Below, piece after piece: positions 1 through 5,387 of a stretch of 6,529 nucleotides of DNA. The first letter of the stretch is position 1; each line of letters starts with the position of its first letter. A program made the translations under genes and the position numbers. The stretch is taken from positions 10,380 to 16,908 of the forward strand of contig PLKR01000208.1 of NCBI GenBank assembly GCA_003140655.1, given 5' to 3'. This DNA is from Acidobacteriaceae bacterium. GTDB taxonomy: Bacteria > Acidobacteriota > Terriglobia > Terriglobales > Acidobacteriaceae. The notes under the pieces were generated by a model that saw nothing but the letters and a program-made list of their open reading frames with translations, was not told the origin of the DNA and searched no databases.

Positions 1-242
1 TCGAGCGGATTCGACACCTTACAGCCTTAAGGATTTCTGGATATGGACTGAGCATTGCCTGGGCGGTATCACTTTCGGCCGTCGTGGTTGTGGCTTGTCT
101 CTCCGGTCGGCTGCTGGTCCTCCCTACCAGTCCTCTCCCCAACATTATGTTCGGCGTCGTAGGGTGCTTCTTCGCCTATTCTCTTGGTGGAGTGATGCTG
201 TTGCGACACGGAAAGTTCCCACAGGGTCCCCTCCCTGAGTAA
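1..242 (+). CDS. C-terminal fragment of a polytopic membrane protein (possible polysaccharide flippase/transporter)
   Basis: The frame beginning at base 3 is open from the left edge to a TAA at 240-242 and gives the last 79 residues of a protein whose start lies outside the window. Two hydrophobic stretches are visible: roughly residues 11-41, containing SLSAVVVVACLSGRLLVL, and residues 49-66, around NIMFGVVGCFFAYSLGGVML. They are separated by a short proline-rich loop. A short charged tail with RHGKFPQG follows. This is the pattern of the final two transmembrane helices of an inner-membrane protein. Because the next clear gene is a UDP-GlcNAc 2-epimerase, a Wzx-like flippase or another membrane component of a glycan locus is a reasonable inference, but no family-specific motif is present in this fragment. 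It could equally be another transporter or a membrane-bound transferase. The coding call rests on the open frame, the helix-like hydrophobicity and the absence of a better frame. Confidence 0.6.
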   Translation, partial: ERIRHLTALRISGYGLSIAWAVSLSAVVVVACLSGRLLVLPTSPLPNIMFGVVGCFFAYSLGGVMLLRHGKFPQGPLPE

Positions 243-472
243 TGCTCAAGCAACGTCGCGGAATGTGATAATCAAGTGAGGGGAAGGAAAGATTCGGCAT
301 GGTTCCCGAGGATCCACTGCTGGCAGCCCGGCAAGGTTTATCAGGATCTATGACCAAAAGAATGGAAAATCGGTGAGGCCAAGATGAACTGCACGCCTGA
401 AATCACGGGCGAATATAGAAAACCTGGAGAAGTGCTGAAATCAGAATCGCTGTTCTTGCATAGAGTGACTCA
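243..472 (+). other. 230-base spacer upstream of the epimerase gene, with two tandem short ORFs
   Basis: No protein of recognisable family is encoded here on either strand. Two short + strand ORFs stand out. One runs from ATG 299 to TGA 374-376 (25 codons, beginning MVPEDPLLAARQG). It is preceded by a purine-rich GAGGGGAAGGAAAG stretch at good ribosome-binding distance. The other runs from ATG 384 to TGA 474-476 (30 codons, beginning MNCTPEITGEYRK). It has TGAGG just upstream, overlapping the stop of the first ORF, and its own stop overlaps the GTG start of wecB. They may be leader peptides, a decayed gene or chance. I see no strong sigma-70 promoter, no T-run terminator and no known riboswitch pattern. 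Being the longest gap in the window, it is the likeliest place for a promoter serving the genes to the right. Confidence 0.4.
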
Positions 473-1534
473 GTGAACCATATTCTCCATGTTGTCGGTG
501 CCAGACCAAACTTTGTTAAGGCCGCGCCCGTTTTGCGTGCCATTCGCGAGCGGGGCATGCGGCAGACACTCGTCCACACAGGGCAGCACTATGACGGGAA
601 TATGTCGGATGTGTTCTTCACCCAGCTTGATATTCCGGAACCGGATTTCAATCTCGAAGTCGGTTCAGGCAGTCACGCTTCGCAGACGGCCGAGATCATG
701 CGGCGATTTGAACCCGTGGTCCTGGAGCGCAAACCGGATCTGACTCTGGTTTATGGGGACGTGAATTCCACTGTTGCCGCGGCGCTGGTTTGTTCCAAGC
801 TACTCATTCCGGTGGGCCATGTAGAGGCAGGGCTTCGCTCTTTTGACCGAACGATGCCGGAAGAGATCAACCGGATTGTGACCGACCGCCTCTCCGACGT
901 TCTGTTCACACCCTCGGAAGACGGCGATGCCAATCTCTTACGCGAAGGTGTACCGAAAGAACGGATTCACTTTGTGGGCAACGTGATGATCGACTCGCTC
1001 ATACGGCTCCTGCCGGCGGCGAGAAATTGTCCGAAAAATGGGTTTCCAGAACGCTTTGCTCTCGTTACCCTCCACCGACCTTCTAACGTCGATGATTTCG
1101 AAACGCTGCGGGAGTTGTTGAACGCCCTGGCGAGAGTGAGCAAGGACCTGAACATCGTTTTCCCCGTGCATCCGCGGACGCGTCAGCGCATTACCGAATT
1201 TGGGATCGATTCGCAGAATCTTCGCCTCCTCGATCCCCTGCCCTATATAGAGTTCCTGTCGCTTCAAACTCGCGCTGCGGTCGTGATTACGGACTCCGGA
1301 GGGATTCAGGAAGAAACAACGTATCTGGGTGTGCCGTGTTTGACTTTGAGGCCCAATACCGAGCGTCCCATTACGGTGACCTCGGGGACGAACATCCTGG
1401 TCGGCGATGACAGAGGAAGGCTAATTGCCGAACTGGGAAAGATCATGGAAGGCAAACAAAAAAAAGGTGTTACGCCCCCCTTGTGGGACGGTCGTACGGG
1501 CGATCGCATCGCCAACATCCTGCACGGAGTGTGA
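473..1534 (+). CDS. wecB: UDP-N-acetylglucosamine 2-epimerase (non-hydrolysing)
   Basis: This cytoplasmic enzyme interconverts UDP-GlcNAc and UDP-ManNAc, a precursor of ManNAc-containing surface polysaccharides. The 353-residue protein is slightly shorter than the usual 360-380 but complete, with the GT-B-like epimerase fold signature. Seen in order: GARPNFVK at 9-16 (Arg11, Lys16), TGQHYDGNMSDVFF from 37, YGDVNST with Asp96, HVEAGLRSFDR with Glu118, MPEEINR with Glu130/131, HRPSNVD with His201, PVHPRTR at 231-237, and the UDP-binding DSGGIQEE at 274-281 followed by TERPIT and GTN. These match the substrate-binding and catalytic residues known for WecB (Asp95, Glu117, Glu131 and His213 in E. 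coli). The start is GTG, chosen because the protein then begins MNHILHVVGARP, right for the family. Its Shine-Dalgarno sequence is poor, and the GTG overlaps the TGA of a short upstream ORF. The zero frame through an A8 run at 1458-1465 yields the expected WDG-containing C-terminus, so no frameshift is needed. The symbol refers to the family; the paralogue type (wecB, mnaA or a capsule homologue) is not resolved. Confidence 0.95.
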   Translation: MNHILHVVGARPNFVKAAPVLRAIRERGMRQTLVHTGQHYDGNMSDVFFTQLDIPEPDFNLEVGSGSHASQTAEIMRRFEPVVLERKPDLTLVYGDVNSTVAAALVCSKLLIPVGHVEAGLRSFDRTMPEEINRIVTDRLSDVLFTPSEDGDANLLREGVPKERIHFVGNVMIDSLIRLLPAARNCPKNGFPERFALVTLHRPSNVDDFETLRELLNALARVSKDLNIVFPVHPRTRQRITEFGIDSQNLRLLDPLPYIEFLSLQTRAAVVITDSGGIQEETTYLGVPCLTLRPNTERPITVTSGTNILVGDDRGRLIAELGKIMEGKQKKGVTPPLWDGRTGDRIANILHGV

Positions 1535-1569
1535 GCAGGACGTGTTATTACTGGGTTTCCCCACCCTAG

Positions 1570-1586
1570 AACAGGTCAGCCCTGTT
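1570..1586 (+). other. Small perfect inverted repeat between wecB and the oxidoreductase gene
   Basis: AACAGG (1570-1575) and CCTGTT (1581-1586) form a perfect 6-base-pair stem around a 5-base loop (TCAGC), followed by ATTTGT rather than a real T-run. It sits in the 92-base gap after wecB. It is too short and lacks the U-tract for a convincing intrinsic terminator. It could act as a weak attenuator, an RNA-stability element or a small operator, or be chance. Confidence 0.25.
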
Positions 1587-1626
1587 ATTTGTCAAGATAA
1601 CTCCCCCGGAAAGGCTTCTCAGAGCT

Positions 1627-2865
1627 ATGACAGATGTTGCCATCATCGGTACGGGTCCGTATGGGTTGTCAATCGCCGCGCATCTCCGGAAACGCGGCTT
1701 ATCGTTTCGTATTTTTGGCCGGCCAATGGATAGCTGGCTGGCCCACATGCCGAAGGGCATGCTGCTTAAATCGGATGGTTTCGCTTCGAACATTTCCGAT
1801 CCAGATGGTGATCTCACCTTGGAGAAATTCTGTGCGGAGCGGGAAATCCAGTATGCGCACATCGGAATCCCAGTTCGGCTTGACACCTTCACGGCTTACG
1901 GGCTTGCCTTCCAGGAACGCATGGTGCCGAACCTTGAAAACAAAGCGGTTGTCAGTATCGACCGATCGCCGGAAGGATACCTGCTTCGACTCGATGATGG
2001 CGAGGACGTGAAGGTTCGCCACTTAGTGCTCGCGGTCGGCATTACGCATTTTGAGCACGTTCCCGACAATTTGGCACATTTACCAGCGGAATTCTTGTCG
2101 CACAGCGCTCGTCATCACGATGTAGAACAATTCCGAGGTCGCAGTGTAGTGGTGATCGGTGGAGGTTCTTCGGCGCTTGACTGGGCTGGGTTGCTGCATG
2201 AGGCTGGCGCGCATGTTCAGCTAGTTGCGCGTCAAACTGTATTGAAATTCCACGGCAGGAATACTGGGGAAAAGCGTTCATTGTGGGAGCGCATCCGGCA
2301 TCCACAAACAGGGCTTGGACCAGGTTGGCGGTCGGCCTTCTATGCCAATGCCCCCGGGGCATTTCACTACTTGCCCCAGAACCTTCGCCTGGAGATTGTC
2401 CGACGAACCTTGGGGCCGTCGGGTGGATGGTTCATCAAGGACATAGTGATGAACCACGTACCGCACCTACTCGGACACACGCTCCTGCGGGCTGAAGTTC
2501 AGGACGGCAAGGTGCATCTCCACCTGCGCCCCCAAGACGGATCGGAGCGGGTGATCGTGGCTGATCACGTCATCGCTGCTACCGGCTACAAGGTGGATCT
2601 CGAACGGTTGACTTTCCTGAGTTCAGAGATTCGCTCTCAGCTGAAATCCGTCGCAAATACTCCGGTTCTTTCCTCGAATTATGAGTCCTCCCTGCCGGGA
2701 CTTTATTTCGTGGGAGTCGCTGCTGCGAACAGCTTCGGGCCCGTCATGCGTTTCGCCTTCGGCGCCGACTTTGCCGCTCGCACTGTTACGCGAGCTCTAC
2801 TAAAGACGCTTTCCCGCCAACCGAAGCGGATTGCTGTTTCGGGTGTCCTCACGACGACGAAGTAA
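1627..2865 (+). CDS. FAD/NAD(P)-binding oxidoreductase, flavin-monooxygenase-like (SidA/IucD/PvdA- or Pyr_redox_3-like)
   Basis: The 412-residue protein has the two-dinucleotide-fold layout of class B flavoprotein monooxygenases. An FAD-binding GTGPYG lies at 8-13 directly after the start (VAIIGTGPYGLSIAAHL). It is followed by the W-x-x-HMPKGM-x-LKS segment at 37-49, typical of this group. A second Rossmann motif, VVVIGGGSSALDWA, with GGGSSA at 178-183, binds NAD(P)H. An ATGY motif at 318-321 precedes the C-terminal GLYFVGVAAANSFGPVMRFAFGADFAA segment that closes the FAD site. Known relatives hydroxylate amines, amino acids or purines, or act as simple oxidoreductases, and the substrate cannot be assigned from sequence. 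ATG 1627 is chosen because the FAD motif begins five residues later, as usual; a GGAAAGG lies about 12 bases upstream. The protein has no signal peptide or membrane segment and is presumably cytoplasmic. Position after wecB and 59 bases before metY allows cotranscription with either group. A role in modifying a sugar or an amino-acid precursor is inference only. Confidence 0.85.
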   Translation: MTDVAIIGTGPYGLSIAAHLRKRGLSFRIFGRPMDSWLAHMPKGMLLKSDGFASNISDPDGDLTLEKFCAEREIQYAHIGIPVRLDTFTAYGLAFQERMVPNLENKAVVSIDRSPEGYLLRLDDGEDVKVRHLVLAVGITHFEHVPDNLAHLPAEFLSHSARHHDVEQFRGRSVVVIGGGSSALDWAGLLHEAGAHVQLVARQTVLKFHGRNTGEKRSLWERIRHPQTGLGPGWRSAFYANAPGAFHYLPQNLRLEIVRRTLGPSGGWFIKDIVMNHVPHLLGHTLLRAEVQDGKVHLHLRPQDGSERVIVADHVIAATGYKVDLERLTFLSSEIRSQLKSVANTPVLSSNYESSLPGLYFVGVAAANSFGPVMRFAFGADFAARTVTRALLKTLSRQPKRIAVSGVLTTTK

Positions 2866-2897
2866 GGCCCCTGGAAGTTTGGAACATTTTCCGCAAC

Positions 2898-2913
2898 GGA
2901 CTGACGGCAGTTC
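2898..2913 (+). promoter_or_regulatory. Hairpin just upstream of the metY ribosome-binding site
   Basis: GGACTG (2898-2903) pairs with CAGTTC (2908-2913) around a 4-base ACGG loop, giving six pairs of which one is a G-U wobble. It ends three bases before the weak GAG Shine-Dalgarno element (2916-2918) of metY. The position would suit modulation of translation initiation or mRNA stability. It does not resemble a known SAM or other methionine-pathway riboswitch, which would be much longer. It may be chance. Confidence 0.2.
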
Positions 2914-2924
2914 TTGAGTGACGC

Positions 2925-4202
2925 ATGAAAAGAGAGACCATCGCAATTCACGCAGGTTACGACGGCGATCCCACGACGAAGGCCGTGGCTGTACCGATTT
3001 ATCAGACAGTCGCATTCGAGTTCGACAGTGCGGAGCACGGGGCAGCGTTGTTCAATCTGGAAGTCCAGGGAAACATCTACACCCGGATCGGAAACCCCAC
3101 TAACGCGGTTCTGGAAAAGCGTGTCGCTGCGCTCGAGGGCGGAGTGGACGGTCTTAGCGTAAGTTCCGGAATGGCTGCGATTGAGTACTCGCTGATCAAT
3201 ATTGCGGAGTCCGGTAACAATATTGTTTCCCTGCCGCAACTTTACGGCGCTACCTATACGCTGCTCGCACACATCTTCCCAAAGCGAGGAATCAGTTCGC
3301 GTTTTGCGGCTAGCGATCGGCCCGAGGATGTCGAGAAGTTGATCGACGAAAACACCCGCGCGGTCTACTGCGAGAGCGTGGGCAATCCAGCGGGCAACGT
3401 GGCTGACATCGAGGGATTGGCGCGGGTCGCGCACAAACATGGTGTACCGCTGATAGTCGATAACACAGTCGCTACTCCGATTCTGTTGCGGCCCATTGAG
3501 TACGGCGCCGACGTTGTGATTCATTCGATGACAAAATTCATCGGGGGCGGCGGCACTAGTATCGGCGGGATGATTGTCGATGGCGGCAAGTTTCCGTGGC
3601 GACAATATCCAGAAAAGTTTTACATGTTGACTCGGCCGGAGATCGCTTATCACGGCGTCGTGTATGTCGACCATTTTGGGGACGCCGCTTTTGTAGCCCG
3701 TTGCCGAACTGTGTGTCAACGAAACACCGGCGCCACTTTGTCTCCGTTTAACGGCTTTTTGTTCTTGCAGGGAATTCAGACGCTTGCCCTTCGCGTGGAG
3801 CGCCATGTGGCTAACGCGCGTAAGGTAGCGGAATTCTTGCGCGATCACCCGATGGTCAAGTGGGTGAACTACGTCGGATTTCCGGATAATCCGCTCTATC
3901 CGATGGCGCATAGATATTTGGGCTCCAACTTCTGTTCGCTGCTGACGTTCGGAGTGAAAGGCGGCTACGAGGGAGGCAGGAAGTGCTTCAACGCTTTTCG
4001 CCTCATCAAGCGGATGGTGAACATGGGCGATGCCAAGTCGTTGTCGTGTCACCCGGCGTCGACCACGCACCGGCAGTTGACGCCAGAGGAGCAGGAGAAG
4101 GTCGGCGTCACTCCGGAGATGATTCGACTCAGCGTGGGCATCGAGCATATCGACGACATTCTTGAGGATCTGGCTCAGGCACTGGAAAAGGCGGCAAAGT
4201 GA
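2925..4202 (+). CDS. metY: O-acetyl-L-homoserine sulfhydrylase (O-acetylhomoserine aminocarboxypropyltransferase)
   Basis: This cytoplasmic PLP enzyme of the Cys/Met-metabolism family makes homocysteine from O-acyl-homoserine and sulfide (direct sulfhydrylation). The length of 425 residues is normal for MetY and longer than cystathionine gamma-synthases. Seen in order: TIAIHAGYDGDPTTKAVAVP near the start, YTRIGNPT at 52-59 (Tyr52 and Arg54 contact PLP phosphate across the dimer), SSGMAA at 80-85, QLYGATYTL with Tyr107 stacking on the cofactor, VDNTVATP with Asp179, HSMTKFIGG with the Schiff-base Lys204, SPFNGFLFLQG at 273-283, DAKSLSCHPASTTHRQL at 369-385, and RLSVGIEHIDD with Arg401 binding the substrate carboxylate. 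The long IVDGGKFPW region and SPFN motif favour MetY over MetB/MetZ. One deviation is GGGG at 207-210, where most MetY proteins have GGHG. ATG 2925 is chosen because the family N-terminus starts there. It is followed after 40 bases by a MetA-family acyltransferase, its expected substrate supplier. A 583-codon open frame on the opposite strand across this gene is a shadow. Confidence 0.95.
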   Translation: MKRETIAIHAGYDGDPTTKAVAVPIYQTVAFEFDSAEHGAALFNLEVQGNIYTRIGNPTNAVLEKRVAALEGGVDGLSVSSGMAAIEYSLINIAESGNNIVSLPQLYGATYTLLAHIFPKRGISSRFAASDRPEDVEKLIDENTRAVYCESVGNPAGNVADIEGLARVAHKHGVPLIVDNTVATPILLRPIEYGADVVIHSMTKFIGGGGTSIGGMIVDGGKFPWRQYPEKFYMLTRPEIAYHGVVYVDHFGDAAFVARCRTVCQRNTGATLSPFNGFLFLQGIQTLALRVERHVANARKVAEFLRDHPMVKWVNYVGFPDNPLYPMAHRYLGSNFCSLLTFGVKGGYEGGRKCFNAFRLIKRMVNMGDAKSLSCHPASTTHRQLTPEEQEKVGVTPEMIRLSVGIEHIDDILEDLAQALEKAAK

Positions 4203-4230
4203 GGTTTCGCGAAAAGGAAACACTTCGGCG

Positions 4231-4238
4231 GGGAGGGG
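4231..4238 (+). promoter_or_regulatory. Ribosome-binding site that fixes the metA-like start
   Basis: GGGAGGGG contains the Shine-Dalgarno core GGAG (4232-4235), seven bases before ATG 4243. It is the strongest such site in the window and supports 4243 over an in-frame ATG at 4162 inside metY, which has no comparable site and would add 27 unconserved residues. Confidence 0.7.
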
Positions 4239-4242
4239 CGAT

Positions 4243-5328
4243 ATGCCACTGATCATCGAAGGTGGGCGAGTACCGAATCGTTGGGCGGGAAGGCGGAACA
4301 CGCAGCGGGTGGCTTCAGCCAACGGTCGCGCGATGCGCAATTGCGTCAGCCTCGCGCTCATTAATAACATGCCCGATCCAGCGCTGGAGGACACAGAGCT
4401 GCAGTTCTTTGAGCTTCTTGACATCGCATCGGGCGACGTCCCGGTGACAGTCAAGCTTTGCTCGTTGACTGAGATTCCTCGAACGGATCGAGGACAGAGG
4501 CATCTGAATAGCTTCTACTTCGGCGTCGACGATCTCTGGAACAGCCGGTTTGATGGCGTCATTGTTACTGGCACCGAACCCCATCACCCGAGCTTGCGCG
4601 ATGAACCGTATTGGACGAGTCTAACCCAGGTTCTTGAGTGGGCCGAACAAAACACATTCTCGACGGTGCTGTCGTGTTTAGCGGCTCACGCGAGTGTTCT
4701 CCACAGTGACGGCATCACACGCCATCGCCTGTCGGACAAGCAGTTCGGCGTGTTTGACTCCGCCAAGAAGTGCGATCACCCGTTGACACGCCTTATCGCG
4801 GACCGGATTCGCTTCCCGCATTCTCGATGGAACGAATTGCGAGCGCATGAGCTGGCTTCATCCGGCTACTCGGTCCTTACCGAGTCAGCGCAGGCCGGCG
4901 TCGATTTATTCGTGAAGAAGAAAAAGAAAAGTCTGTTCGTGCATTTCCAGGGCCACCCTGAATATGGAGCACAAACTCTATTAAAAGAATACCGCCGAGA
5001 CATCAAGAGATTTCTTCGCCAGGAAAGAGAAACGTATCCGACAATGCCCGCGGGATACTTCGACGAATCGGCGGCTCAACTGTTGAGAGATTTTAGAGAG
5101 ACGGCAATCTCCGACCGGTGCGAAGACGTCGCCGCATCCTTCCCTGAAGCCGCGGTTGTCGGCGGACTGCACAATACCTGGAAGTCATCGGCCACCTCCG
5201 TGTATCGCAATTGGCTGCAGTATCTGGACTCACGAAAGGCAGAAACTTCGGCATTTGCGGCCATGGCTCGGGTCGCAGGTGCGGGGGCGCCCGCGACGGA
5301 CAGCGAAAGGTCGCAAGAAGCCGTTTAG
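4243..5328 (+). CDS. Divergent homoserine O-acyltransferase, MetA/HTS family
   Basis: From ATG 4243 the protein has 361 residues against about 300-310 for E. coli MetA, with extra residues at both ends. The family (class I glutamine-amidotransferase-like fold) transfers an acyl group from CoA to L-homoserine. Landmarks aligning with E. coli MetA by eye: SLALINNMP at 36-43, HLNSFYFGVDDL at 87-98, FDGVIVTG at 103-110, YW at 123-124, VLEWAEQ at 130-136, SCLAAHA with the nucleophile Cys145, HSRW at 193-196, FQGHPEYGAQTL with His238 and Glu240, EYRRD with Arg252, and NTWKSS plus NWLQYL near 311-328. So the Cys/His/Glu set is intact. However, the MPKK lysines of E. coli are replaced by MPDP (43-46), and the position that discriminates succinyl from acetyl donors (Gly/Glu111) appears to be a histidine within TEPHHPSL. 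The acyl donor therefore cannot be assigned. Being 40 bases downstream of metY, it most likely supplies O-acetylhomoserine. A KKKKK run (225-229) and a roughly 30-residue polar, alanine-rich C-terminal tail are also notable. No gene symbol is given because function may differ from metA. Confidence 0.85.
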   Translation: MPLIIEGGRVPNRWAGRRNTQRVASANGRAMRNCVSLALINNMPDPALEDTELQFFELLDIASGDVPVTVKLCSLTEIPRTDRGQRHLNSFYFGVDDLWNSRFDGVIVTGTEPHHPSLRDEPYWTSLTQVLEWAEQNTFSTVLSCLAAHASVLHSDGITRHRLSDKQFGVFDSAKKCDHPLTRLIADRIRFPHSRWNELRAHELASSGYSVLTESAQAGVDLFVKKKKKSLFVHFQGHPEYGAQTLLKEYRRDIKRFLRQERETYPTMPAGYFDESAAQLLRDFRETAISDRCEDVAASFPEAAVVGGLHNTWKSSATSVYRNWLQYLDSRKAETSAFAAMARVAGAGAPATDSERSQEAV

Positions 5329-5387
5329 CGCTCATCGCTCAGCCACACGTTGAGGATCGGGGCTTACGGATTCTGGTTTTTTATCAG
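5329..5387 (+). other. 59-base gap between the MetA-like and GNAT genes
   Basis: The gap contains a 5-pair CTCAG/TTGAG stem (including one G-U) near 5338-5354 and a T6 run at 5377-5382, but they are about 20 bases apart and do not form a terminator. Only a weak purine stretch (ACGGA, 5366-5370) precedes the next ATG. Read-through transcription is plausible. Confidence 0.4.

Noticed and set aside
145..357. 70-codon - strand ORF covering the left-edge gene end and the spacer
   Set aside because: It is antisense to the membrane-protein C-terminus, has no ribosome-binding site or family resemblance, and ends in a run of arginines typical of spurious frames.
1570..1590. Possible intrinsic terminator after wecB
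   Set aside because: The stem is only six pairs and is followed by ATTTGT, not a T-run, so termination is not supported. It is kept only as an inverted repeat.
1425..1733. 102-codon + strand frame overlapping the wecB end, reachable by slippage on the A8 run at 1458-1465
   Set aside because: The zero frame of wecB gives the family-typical C-terminus (PLWDGRTGDRIANIL). The alternate frame has no recognisable sequence and runs into the oxidoreductase gene, so neither programmed frameshifting nor a sequencing error is needed.
4162..4242. Earlier in-frame ATG giving a 388-residue MetA-like protein
   Set aside because: It would overlap metY by 41 bases, has no ribosome-binding site and adds a basic, unconserved N-terminus. 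ATG 4243 has a strong GGAG site.
2703..4454. 583-codon open frame on the - strand across metY and parts of both neighbours
   Set aside because: It lies antisense to a clear metY gene with every catalytic motif in place. Its translation is rich in Arg/Ser/Val without recognisable domains, as expected for the reverse of a GC-rich coding sequence. The length is striking but is explained by codon bias.
4913..4930. A-rich run encoding KKKKK in the MetA-like gene, considered as a frameshift or error site
   Set aside because: The frame is correct on both sides, with family motifs before (HSRW) and after (GHPEYGAQTL), and a basic stretch here is compatible with the family.
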